Of a stretch of DNA of 6,092 nt, positions 1 to 6,092 are shown in pieces. Positions within the stretch are counted from its first letter, which is position 1. Each line of letters opens with the position of its first letter. The notes below the pieces were generated by a model. It was not told the DNA's origin and did not search any database. It was given only the letters and a program-made list of their open reading frames with translations. The stretch comes from Candidatus Scybalomonas excrementavium (GTDB taxonomy: Bacteria > Bacillota > Clostridia > Lachnospirales > Lachnospiraceae), in the NCBI GenBank assembly GCA_017694765.1, contig JADIML010000295.1, forward strand, positions 1-6,092, read 5' to 3'. A program made the translations under genes and the position numbers.

Positions 1-1425
1 GTATATGCAAAAACCGATGACACTTTTATTTATGAAGGAATTTCCATTGATGGAATAGCAATTGGTGGTGATACGAAAGAGCAGGCAAAAAAGAAATTAG
101 ATGCCTATATGAAGCAGTTGAAGCAGTCTAAGGTTACACTTCAAACAAGTTTAGATACTGTTACAGTTTCTATGGATGAGCTTGGACTTTCCTATGAAAA
201 TAAAAACCTCATAGAAGAGGCATATTCCTATGGGAAGGTTGGGAACATTATTAAGCGATATAAGGAACAAAAAGATGTTGCGAAGAATCCTTTGGACTTA
301 AAAGTAGACAAAGTTGTTCAGACAAAGAAAATAAAAGCAGCCATACAAGAAGGAGAAGAGAAACTTGCCAAAAAAGCTCAAAATGCAACAGTAAAGAGAG
401 AAAATGGGAAGTTTCAAATTATTCCAGAACAAGAAGGAGTAGCCATTGATTATAAAAGCTCTATCAATCAACTAAAACAGTATGTGACAAAAGAATGGGA
501 TGGAAAAAGTACAACATTTGCTTTGCAAACAAAGGTCGATCAACCACAGTATACAAGTAAAGATATGGAAAAAGTAAAGGACGTACTTGGTACTTATACG
601 ACCAATTTCTCTTCTTCTACAAGTGATCGCGCTCAAAATGTAGATACTGGTGCAAGACATATTAGTGGAACAGTGTTATATCCAGGAGAAGAATTTTCTA
701 CTTATGCAAAAGTTGCACCATATACGTATGAAAATGGTTATCGAACTGGAAAAGCTTACTCCAATGGAGAAGTAATTGATAGTATTGGAGGTGGCGTTTG
801 TCAAGTGTCCACGACTTTATATAATGCAGTCATTCGGGCAGAATTAGAGATTACAGAACGATATGCACATTCTATGAATGTTGCATATGTACCATTAGCA
901 GCAGATGCAGCGATGGCTGGCACTTACAAAAATTTAAAATTTAAAAATAATACCGATGCTCCGATTTATATCGAAGGAAGTACATATAATAGAAATATTA
1001 CATTTACTATTTATGGACAAGAGACAAGACCAAGTAACCGTAAAATACAATTTCGAAGTGAAACATTAGAAACCTATTATCCAGGTGCAGATATTCAAAC
1101 CGGAGATTCTTCCATGATGGAAGGACAGATGGTAGTAACACAGTCTGCCCATGTGGGATATAAAGCACAACTTTATAAAGACATTTATATCGATGGTAAG
1201 AAAACAGAATCGATTCTTATGAACACAAGTACGTATCAGTCATCTCCAAGAAGAGTGCTAGTAGGAACAAAGAAACCAGTCGTAGAAAAGCCAAAAGAAG
1301 AACCAACAAGTAAGCCAAAGGAAGAAGCTAGTACAACAGAACAAACAACAGAGCCATCTAAGACAACAGAAGCGGCAAAAGAACCAACTACAGAAGAATC
1401 AACGACTGCGACTACACAAGAATAA
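1..1425 (+). CDS. VanW-family cell-envelope protein, 3' part (5' end outside window)
   Basis: The reading frame is open from base 1 and ends with TAA at 1423-1425, so the Met at 109 is internal and the true start, with any signal peptide or membrane anchor, lies upstream of the window. Counting from base 1 (474 residues), about 10-110 and 110-200 resemble two copies of the PG_binding_4 domain. The first opens with an EGISIDGIAIGG-type motif. A VanW domain follows at about 205-330, with its hallmark GGGVCQVSTTLYNA at 263-276 including Cys267. About 350-423 resembles a G5 domain (GYKAQLYKDIYIDGK, NTSTYQSSP, VLVGTK). The last 50 residues are a Thr/Glu/Lys/Pro-rich tail with KPKEE twice (430-434 and 438-442), probably disordered. 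VanW was named after a vancomycin-resistance accessory gene. Proteins of this build are common housekeeping envelope proteins of unknown biochemical role, and no other van gene is present, so resistance should not be inferred. It lies 30 bases upstream of the next gene with no terminator between. Confidence 0.9.
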   Translation, partial: VYAKTDDTFIYEGISIDGIAIGGDTKEQAKKKLDAYMKQLKQSKVTLQTSLDTVTVSMDELGLSYENKNLIEEAYSYGKVGNIIKRYKEQKDVAKNPLDLKVDKVVQTKKIKAAIQEGEEKLAKKAQNATVKRENGKFQIIPEQEGVAIDYKSSINQLKQYVTKEWDGKSTTFALQTKVDQPQYTSKDMEKVKDVLGTYTTNFSSSTSDRAQNVDTGARHISGTVLYPGEEFSTYAKVAPYTYENGYRTGKAYSNGEVIDSIGGGVCQVSTTLYNAVIRAELEITERYAHSMNVAYVPLAADAAMAGTYKNLKFKNNTDAPIYIEGSTYNRNITFTIYGQETRPSNRKIQFRSETLETYYPGADIQTGDSSMMEGQMVVTQSAHVGYKAQLYKDIYIDGKKTESILMNTSTYQSSPRRVLVGTKKPVVEKPKEEPTSKPKEEASTTEQTTEPSKTTEAAKEPTTEESTTATTQE

Positions 1426-1455
1426 AAAGTTGCTTAAAAAAGAAAGGGAATCAGC

Positions 1456-2460
1456 ATGAAAATAGGAAAATCATCGGAAGCTATTTTAACGAGAAGTGTG
1501 TTAAAACAGTTGAAGAAAAAGCGAGAAGAAGTGATGCAAGGTCCTTGTTATGGAGAGCAAGTAGCAGTTCTTGATAGTTCTAATAAGAATAGAGTGATAC
1601 TTTCCACAAATCCTTTTATAGGGACCAAAAAAGAAGCCGGTGAGTTTGGTATTTTTGAAGCTATTAATGATGTTGCAAGTACAGGAGCAGAGCCAATCGC
1701 AATTCTTGTCAGTATTTTACTACCTGCTAAAATGGAAGAAAAAGGGCTAAAACGCATTATGGATGATTTAAGAGTTCAGTGTCAGAAATGGAATGTAGAT
1801 ATAGTTGGAGGACATACGGAAGTGACTCCTGCTGTCAATGAGCCAATTCTTACGATTACTGCCATTGGAATGACACAAGAAGAAACTTGGCATCATTCTA
1901 GTACTATACAGGCAGGGCAAGAAATTGTCATGACAAAGTGGTGTGGACAAAGTGGAACAGCAAGATTAGCTTTAAGAAAAGAAAAGGAACTGCAACAAAG
2001 ATATCCAAATGACTTTTTAGATGGTGCCAAACAAATGAAGGAATGGCTTTCCATACAAGAAGAGATGAAAGTATTAAAAGAGTATGAAAAAGAATGGGAA
2101 GTTGGTGCAATTCATCATGTGGCAAAAGGTGGCGTATTTGGGGCACTTTGGGAGTTTGCATCTGCTGGTAAAGTAGGACTGGATATCGATCTTATGAAAA
2201 TTCCATTAAAACAAGAAACGGTAGAGGTTTGTGAATTTTTTGATCTAAATCCATACTGTTTAGAATCCGTAGGCTGTCTATTAATTGCAGTTTCTAAAGG
2301 AAATGAGCTAGTAGCACAGTTAAATCGCGCCAATATTCCAGCTGTTTTGATAGGAAAAGTAACAAAAACTAACGATCGCATTATAAGAAATGAAGAAGAA
2401 GAGCGTTATTTGGAACCACCAAAATCTGATGAAATTAATAAAATATTTGCAATGGAGTGA
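1456..2460 (+). CDS. AIR synthase-related (PurM/HypE superfamily) protein of unknown function
   Basis: This 334-residue protein starts at ATG 1456, with AAAGGGA at 1443-1449 six bases upstream, and ends with TGA at 2458-2460. It shows the two-domain PurM/HypE/SelD/ThiL architecture. The N-terminal half has GPCYGEQVAVLD at 29-40, STNPFIG at 50-56, NDVASTGAEP at 71-80 and VGGHTEVTP at 117-125. The C-terminal half has KGGVFGALWEFA at 224-235. Superfamily members usually bind or use ATP. From memory, close relatives read GED, TDP and HDVTEGG where this protein has GEQ (Q35), TNP (N52) and HHVAKGG (H221, K224), so acidic residues near the expected ATP/metal site are missing. It ends in FAME and lacks the C-terminal cysteine of HypE, and no hydrogenase maturation genes are nearby, so 'HypE' would be misleading. 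PurM itself is unlikely because no purine genes are near. It lies five bases before the Lrp-type regulator, which suggests a role linked to amino acid metabolism. The fold is well supported; the function is unknown. Confidence 0.85.
   Translation: MKIGKSSEAILTRSVLKQLKKKREEVMQGPCYGEQVAVLDSSNKNRVILSTNPFIGTKKEAGEFGIFEAINDVASTGAEPIAILVSILLPAKMEEKGLKRIMDDLRVQCQKWNVDIVGGHTEVTPAVNEPILTITAIGMTQEETWHHSSTIQAGQEIVMTKWCGQSGTARLALRKEKELQQRYPNDFLDGAKQMKEWLSIQEEMKVLKEYEKEWEVGAIHHVAKGGVFGALWEFASAGKVGLDIDLMKIPLKQETVEVCEFFDLNPYCLESVGCLLIAVSKGNELVAQLNRANIPAVLIGKVTKTNDRIIRNEEEERYLEPPKSDEINKIFAME
2454..2457 (+). promoter_or_regulatory. Ribosome binding site of the Lrp-type gene, embedded in the preceding gene's end
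   Basis: GGAG at 2454-2457 lies eight bases before ATG 2466 and overlaps the last sense codon and the TGA stop of the PurM-like gene. The in-frame GTG at 2457 shares a base with this site and has no purine-rich site of its own at a good distance, so ATG 2466 is the better start. Ribosomes ending the upstream gene would arrive directly on this site, which favours coupled translation. Confidence 0.7.
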
Positions 2461-2465
2461 AAAAA

Positions 2466-2948
2466 ATGAGAGAAGAAATTTTAACAATAATTGAAAAGAA
2501 TAATAAACTTTCTACAAAGGATCTTGCGGATATGTTTGGAGTAGATGAGTCTATTATTATCAATGAAATCGCAAAGATGGAAGAAGAAAAAGTAATTTGT
2601 GGATACCATACGTTAATTAACTGGGATAAAACAGAGAAAGAATCTGTTACAGCTTTAATCGAAGTAAAAGTAACACCTCAACGTGGAAGAGGATTCGATC
2701 AAATCGCAGAGCGTATTTATAACTTCCCAGAAGTAAAATCTGTGTATTTAATGTCAGGAAGTTTTGATCTTACGGTAGTAATTGAAGGTAGAACAATGAA
2801 AGAAGTCGCTATGTTCGTATCCGAAAAATTAGCGCCATTAGAACCAGTATTAAGTACGGCAACCCATTTTATTTTAAAGAAATATAAAGATCATGGAACT
2901 GTTATGGAAGTAGTAACAAAGCCAGAAAGGATGGCGATTGTACTATGA
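2466..2948 (+). CDS. Lrp/AsnC-family transcriptional regulator
   Basis: This 160-residue protein has the usual Lrp/AsnC length. Residues 1-50 form a winged helix-turn-helix (LSTKDLADMFGVDESIIINEIAKMEEEKVICGY). About 60-140 form the RAM ligand-binding and oligomerisation domain, with VTALIEVKV, VKSVYLMSGSFDLTVVIEG and THFILKKYK strands. About 15 residues (146-160) continue past the last RAM strand. Such proteins form dimers to octamers or larger and sense amino acids. The start is taken at ATG 2466 rather than GTG 2457 because of the GGAG site at 2454-2457. Its TGA (2946-2948) overlaps the aminotransferase start as ATGA, so it almost certainly regulates its own operon. The regulator/aminotransferase pairing recalls B. 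subtilis AlaR/AlaT, where AlaR is an Lrp-type activator of an alanine transaminase gene. That analogy is an inference, and the true effector cannot be read from sequence. Confidence 0.93.
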   Translation: MREEILTIIEKNNKLSTKDLADMFGVDESIIINEIAKMEEEKVICGYHTLINWDKTEKESVTALIEVKVTPQRGRGFDQIAERIYNFPEVKSVYLMSGSFDLTVVIEGRTMKEVAMFVSEKLAPLEPVLSTATHFILKKYKDHGTVMEVVTKPERMAIVL

Positions 2949-4108
2949 GAAACCCATTATCTGATAGAATCTTAGAGATTCAGCCTTCTGGAATTCGTAA
3001 ATTTTTTGATATTGTTAGTGAGATGCCCGATGCGATTTCACTTGGGGTAGGAGAGCCTGATTTTGATACGCCTTGGCATATAAGAGAAGAAGCAATTTAT
3101 TCCCTAGAAAAAGGAATCACATCGTATACTTCTAATGCAGGACTTATGGAGTTACGATCAGAGATTGCAAAATATACAAAAAGACATCTTGGGCTTACTT
3201 ATCATCCAAAGGATGAAGTCATTGTAACAGTTGGAGGAAGTGAAGCGATAGATATTGCACTTCGTGCTATGTTAAACCCTGGAGATGAAGTGTTAATGCC
3301 AGAACCTTGTTATGTATCTTATTTACCATGTATTAAATTGGCAAATGGAGTGCCAGTATCTATTCAGTTAAAAGAAGAACATGAATTTCGTTTACAAAAG
3401 GAGCAACTTTTAGAGGCGATTACAGATAAGACAAAGATTTTAATTTTATCGTATCCTAATAATCCAACTGGAGCAATTATGACAAAAGAAGATTTAGAAG
3501 ATATTGCAAAAGTTGTGGTAGAAAAGGATCTTTTTGTAATTTCAGATGAAATTTATGCAGCTTTGACTTATGGAAGAGAACATACAAGTATTGCTTCTTT
3601 GCCGGGCATGAAAGAAAGAACAATTATAATTAATGGGTTTTCCAAGGCTTATGCTATGACAGGATGGAGACTCGGATACGCTTTAGGTCCTAAAATTATT
3701 ATCGAGCAGATGACAAAAATTCATCAATTTTGTATCATGGCTGCACCAACAACAAGTCAGTATGCGGCAGTTACTGCTTTAAAAAATGGAGATCGTGATG
3801 TAGAAGAGATGAGAAAGTCTTATAATGAAAGAAGAAACTACTTAATGGCAGCTATGCGTAGAATGAAATTACAATGCTTTGAGCCATATGGTGCTTTCTA
3901 TATTTTCCCATGTATTAAGGAGTTTGGGATGACTTCGGAAGAGTTTGCCACAAAACTTTTAGAGAAAGAAAAGGTAGCAGTTGTTCCAGGATCTGCATTT
4001 GGAGAATGTGGAGAAGGTTTTATTCGAATTTCTTATGCCTATTCTATTGATGAGTTAAAAGAAGCTCTTTCACGGGTAGAACGTTTTATTGAAAAACTTC
4101 GTGCCTAA
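2945..4108 (+). CDS. Class I/II (fold type I) PLP-dependent aminotransferase
   Basis: This 387-residue protein has the full length of an aspartate-aminotransferase-superfamily enzyme and moves an amino group between an amino acid and a 2-oxo acid in the cytosol. Expected active-site residues are present: GGSEAI at 97-102 for the PLP phosphate, Tyr123 in PCYVSY for ring stacking, NNPTG at 172-176, Asp201 and Tyr204 in SDEIYAAL, the Schiff-base Lys234 in GFSKAYAMTGWRLG with Arg242, and the substrate-carboxylate Arg361 in GFIRISYA. Overall it resembles the Bacillus PatA/AlaT group (for example SGIRKF near the N-terminus and GAFYIFP near the C-terminus). Alanine, aromatic or N-acetyl-diaminopimelate substrates are therefore possible, and the substrate is not fixed by sequence. 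The ATG overlaps the regulator's stop by four bases. The nearest purine-rich site, AGAAAGGA at 2924-2931, is 13 bases away, so translation probably relies partly on reinitiation after the regulator. Confidence 0.95.
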   Translation: MRNPLSDRILEIQPSGIRKFFDIVSEMPDAISLGVGEPDFDTPWHIREEAIYSLEKGITSYTSNAGLMELRSEIAKYTKRHLGLTYHPKDEVIVTVGGSEAIDIALRAMLNPGDEVLMPEPCYVSYLPCIKLANGVPVSIQLKEEHEFRLQKEQLLEAITDKTKILILSYPNNPTGAIMTKEDLEDIAKVVVEKDLFVISDEIYAALTYGREHTSIASLPGMKERTIIINGFSKAYAMTGWRLGYALGPKIIIEQMTKIHQFCIMAAPTTSQYAAVTALKNGDRDVEEMRKSYNERRNYLMAAMRRMKLQCFEPYGAFYIFPCIKEFGMTSEEFATKLLEKEKVAVVPGSAFGECGEGFIRISYAYSIDELKEALSRVERFIEKLRA

Positions 4109-4160
4109 AAAGAAGTGGACAAGTCGTGAAACAAGTTTTAGAAAAAACGTGTATAAAAGA

Positions 4161-4168
4161 AGAAAGGA
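4161..4168 (+). promoter_or_regulatory. Ribosome binding site that sets the trmL start
   Basis: AGAAAGGA at 4161-4168 lies seven bases before ATG 4176. The trmL frame stays open back to a TTG at 4089 inside the aminotransferase gene. However, the 29 extra residues would be a Lys/Arg-rich stretch unlike the TrmL family, and the family's conserved N-terminus begins exactly at ATG 4176. Confidence 0.75.
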
Positions 4169-4175
4169 TAGACGT

Positions 4176-4667
4176 ATGGTTCATATTGTACTTCATGAGC
4201 CGGAAATGCCGGCTAATACAGGAAATATTGGAAGGACATGTGTTGCGATGGGTGCAGTTCTTCATTTAATTGAGCCGTTAGGATTTAAAATTGATGATAA
4301 ATCAGTAAAACGCGCAGGACTTGACTATTGGGATAAGTTAGATGTGCGTACATATATTAATTTTGAAGAGTTCTTAGAGAAAAATCCAAATGCGCACATT
4401 TATATGGCAACAACCAAATCCAAACAAACCTATGCAGACGTTACATACGAAGATGGATGTTATATTATGTTTGGGAAAGAAAGTGCTGGGATTCCAGAAG
4501 AAATTTTATTAGAGCATAAAGAAGACTGTGTGCGAATTCCAATGTTACCACAGATTCGTTCTTTAAATTTATCTAATTCTGTGGCGATTGTGGCTTATGA
4601 AGCGATGAGACAACAAGGATTTCAACAGCTAGAATTAGAAGGTCAGCTCCATCATTATGAGTGGTAA
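4176..4667 (+). CDS. trmL: tRNA (cytidine/uridine(34)-2'-O)-methyltransferase TrmL
   Basis: TrmL is a SPOUT-class, SAM-dependent enzyme that methylates the 2'-OH of the wobble nucleotide 34, in E. coli on the two tRNA-Leu isoacceptors reading UUA/UUG. The 163-residue product is close to the usual family length of about 155. It has the three SPOUT motifs: NTGNIGRTC at 14-22 with Arg20, MFGKESAGIP at 98-107, and RIPMLPQIRSLNLSNSVA at 120-137, which form the trefoil-knot SAM site. The family start MVHIVLHEPEMPANTGN fits ATG 4176 and its ribosome binding site. Residues 46-51 (RAGLDY) also match the E. coli protein. It follows the aminotransferase by 67 bases without a terminator, so it is probably the last gene of the unit, read through into the hairpin at 4712-4753. 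Confidence 0.95.
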   Translation: MVHIVLHEPEMPANTGNIGRTCVAMGAVLHLIEPLGFKIDDKSVKRAGLDYWDKLDVRTYINFEEFLEKNPNAHIYMATTKSKQTYADVTYEDGCYIMFGKESAGIPEEILLEHKEDCVRIPMLPQIRSLNLSNSVAIVAYEAMRQQGFQQLELEGQLHHYEW

Positions 4668-4711
4668 GCGAAGGAGATTAAAGAAGAGATTCTCCAAAAA
4701 ACAAAGGAATA

Positions 4712-4753
4712 AAAAAAGCGAGAAACAATAAAAACTATGTTTCTCGCTTTTTT
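4712..4753. terminator. Bidirectional intrinsic terminator between convergent genes
   Basis: GCGAGAAAC at 4718-4726 pairs perfectly with GTTTCTCGC at 4739-4747. The flanking A-tract (4711-4717) and T-tract (4748-4753) extend the stem to 15 bp around a 12-base loop. On the + strand the stem is followed by T6, ending the trmL transcript. On the - strand the A-tract supplies a U7 tract, ending the kinase transcript. The remaining bases 4754-4828, up to the kinase stop codon, hold only a weak 5-bp hairpin (TTTGC at 4786-4790 with GCAAA at 4794-4798) and nothing else I recognise. Confidence 0.88.
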
Positions 4754-4828
4754 ATGTGATAGGAAATCCTTCCAAAGAAGATAATTTTGCTTCGCAAACG
4801 GCTCGTACGGGGCAAAGATAGGATACCA

Positions 4829-6092
4829 TTAGGATATATGTTTTGGTTTTGTTAAAGTAAATATAAACTCACTTCCCACATCTTCTGTACTAATTAATGT
4901 AATTTGTTCATTATGAGCATGAATAATTTCTTTTGTGAGTGCAAGTCCAATTCCATGACTTTTTTTATCTTTTCCTCTTGAATTATCTACCTTATAAAAA
5001 CGTTCCCAAATTCGGTTTTGTTTTGACTTTGGAATCCCAATTCCATTATCTTTAATCGAAATGGAAACTTTACCATGATTTAGTTCTGACACTGTAATTT
5101 TAATGTGTCCCCCTTTTTTACTAAATTTAATGGCATTATCGATTACATTATAGACGACTTGTTCTATCTTAGTACTATCTGCTTGTACGATACAACTAGA
5201 AAGGGTTGTAGAAAGCTCAATGGTCACTTGTTTTGCCTCACACTGCCCTTCAAATGTATTCATGGTAGAACGAATAGTCTTTAAAATATCAAAGTTAGAA
5301 AGTTTTAAAAGTGGCACATTGCCATTTAAAGTTTTTAAAGAGACAAGTCCTTCTGTTAGTTTTGTAAGACGATTTGTTTCATCGAGCAATACGCCTAAAT
5401 ATCGTTCATACAGTTCAGGAGGAATTGTTCCATCGAGCATAGCTTCTAAGTACCCTTTAATGGAAGTTAAAGGAGAGCGAAAGTCATGGGAGATATTAGA
5501 GATAAAGTCTTTCCGATATTGCTCTGTTTTGCTAAGCTCTGTTGCCATAAAATTCAAAGAAGAAACAAGTTCTCCGATTTCATCATATCGTTCAATAGGG
5601 ATTAAGGTGTCAAAATCTCCTTTGGCATAACGCCGTGCTGTATGATTAATTTCTCCAATGGGAACTAAGATCTTTTTAGAAAAATAGTACATGAACAGCA
5701 AAATAATAACGAGTAAAATACCAAGGGAAACATAGGTAGCTTTCGTAATCCCAGCTTGAGTGGAAGAAAGGGAAGAGCTTTTGGAATGTAGCATTAAATA
5801 GCCAGTCTGTTTTCCTTGTAACCGAATAGGGCGACCAATACTTATCATAGGTTCTGGAAAGGTATGGGAAAAGTCACTGACTGTTAAAAAAGGCTTTCCA
5901 AGTTCAAGAGAAGGATGTAGTGTTTGGATTTGTTGACCAAGAATAGATGTATCTTCTTTTGATGAGGTAATGAGTACGACTCCATCTTGATCACAAAGCC
6001 AAATTTCAGAATTTAAGAGGGAATGTAGTTCTGAAAAATATTGGGAAAGTCTCATCGTTGTAATATCTCCAGAAAAATAATCATTGGCATAT
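4829..6092 (-). CDS. Membrane sensor histidine kinase, 5' end outside window
   Basis: The kinase ends with TAA at 4831-4829. Its frame has no stop from ATG 6055 up to the window edge. The 12 upstream codons read YANDYFSGDITT, which looks like normal sensor-domain sequence, so Met6055 is probably internal and the first membrane segment lies outside. Counting from that Met, about 15-100 form an extracytoplasmic PAS/Cache-like sensor (EIWLCDQDGVVLITS, MISIGRPIRL). Residues 107-125 are a membrane helix, about 126-180 a HAMP linker, and 181-245 the HisKA dimerisation domain with phospho-acceptor His190 in SHDFRSPLTSIKGY. The HATPase domain has the N-box N303/N307, G1 DNGIGI at 336-341, F-box WERFYK at 350-355 and G2 GIGLAL at 368-373. 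All catalytic boxes are intact. The residue four after the histidine is Ser194, where Thr or Asn is more usual for phosphatase activity. The partner response regulator is not visible and would most likely lie just beyond the right edge. The signal sensed is unknown. Confidence 0.92.
   Translation of the reverse strand, partial: YANDYFSGDITTMRLSQYFSELHSLLNSEIWLCDQDGVVLITSSKEDTSILGQQIQTLHPSLELGKPFLTVSDFSHTFPEPMISIGRPIRLQGKQTGYLMLHSKSSSLSSTQAGITKATYVSLGILLVIILLFMYYFSKKILVPIGEINHTARRYAKGDFDTLIPIERYDEIGELVSSLNFMATELSKTEQYRKDFISNISHDFRSPLTSIKGYLEAMLDGTIPPELYERYLGVLLDETNRLTKLTEGLVSLKTLNGNVPLLKLSNFDILKTIRSTMNTFEGQCEAKQVTIELSTTLSSCIVQADSTKIEQVVYNVIDNAIKFSKKGGHIKITVSELNHGKVSISIKDNGIGIPKSKQNRIWERFYKVDNSRGKDKKSHGIGLALTKEIIHAHNEQITLISTEDVGSEFIFTLTKPKHIS

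Noticed and set aside
1..1425. VanW as evidence for a vancomycin-resistance cluster
   Set aside because: No vanH, vanA/B, vanX, vanY or vanRS-like gene lies in the operon. The convergent kinase is separated by a terminator and has no visible van-specific feature.
4131..4152. Imperfect hairpin (ACAAGTTTT / AAAACGTGT) between the aminotransferase and trmL
   Set aside because: It is AT-rich, has one mismatch in nine pairs and is not followed by a T-tract, so it is not a terminator. There is no evidence of a regulatory role.
4152..4157. TATAAA as a -10 box for a trmL promoter
   Set aside because: I see no -35 element at 16-18 bases, and transcription would start on top of the ribosome binding site at 4161-4168.
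4089..4175. N-terminal extension of trmL from a TTG inside the aminotransferase gene
   Set aside because: The extra 29 residues are basic and unlike the TrmL family, the TTG has no good ribosome binding site, and ATG 4176 has an ideal one and matches the family start.
4673..4701. Short hairpin GGAGA / TCTCC followed by an A-run as a second terminator
   Set aside because: The stem is only 5 bp with a 13-base loop and is followed by A rather than T on the + strand. The 15-bp hairpin downstream is far stronger.
5220..5630. 136-codon open frame on the + strand inside the kinase gene
   Set aside because: It lies opposite the HisKA-to-HATPase region of a clear histidine kinase, and its product has no recognisable motif.

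Overview
The window looks like chromosomal DNA from a low-GC Gram-positive anaerobe of the Clostridia, most likely Lachnospiraceae. The reasons are the AT-rich coding style with frequent AGA/AAA/GAA codons, strong purine-rich ribosome binding sites, a VanW protein with N-terminal PG-binding-4-like repeats, and a Firmicutes-type sensor kinase with an HDFRSP H-box. This taxonomic call is an inference. I see no mobile element, CRISPR array, rRNA or tRNA gene.

Layout. Positions 1-4667 hold five genes, all on the + strand. They are the 3' part of a VanW-family cell-envelope protein (cut by the left window edge), a PurM/HypE-superfamily 'AIR synthase-related' protein, a small Lrp/AsnC-type regulator, a class I/II PLP aminotransferase and the tRNA wobble methyltransferase TrmL. 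Gaps between them are 30, 5, -4 and 67 bases, with no terminator between them, so they could be one transcription unit. The tightest block is PurM-like / Lrp / aminotransferase, where translation looks coupled. A 15-bp bidirectional hairpin terminator at 4712-4753 then separates this unit from a convergent gene on the - strand. That gene is a membrane sensor histidine kinase, cut by the right window edge.

How the genes may work together. The Lrp-type regulator most likely controls its own operon in response to an amino acid made or consumed by the aminotransferase. This arrangement resembles the AlaR/AlaT pair of Bacillus subtilis. The PurM-like protein is the functional unknown. It keeps the fold's glycine-rich landmarks, but acidic residues that I expect at the ATP/metal site of this family are replaced at several positions, and it lacks the C-terminal cysteine of HypE. 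It may be a pseudoenzyme or a ligand-binding partner in amino acid metabolism. TrmL and VanW are probably operon neighbours without a direct shared pathway.

Nothing here is clearly a new system. The most worthwhile leads are the degenerate PurM-like protein and its coupling to the Lrp/aminotransferase pair.
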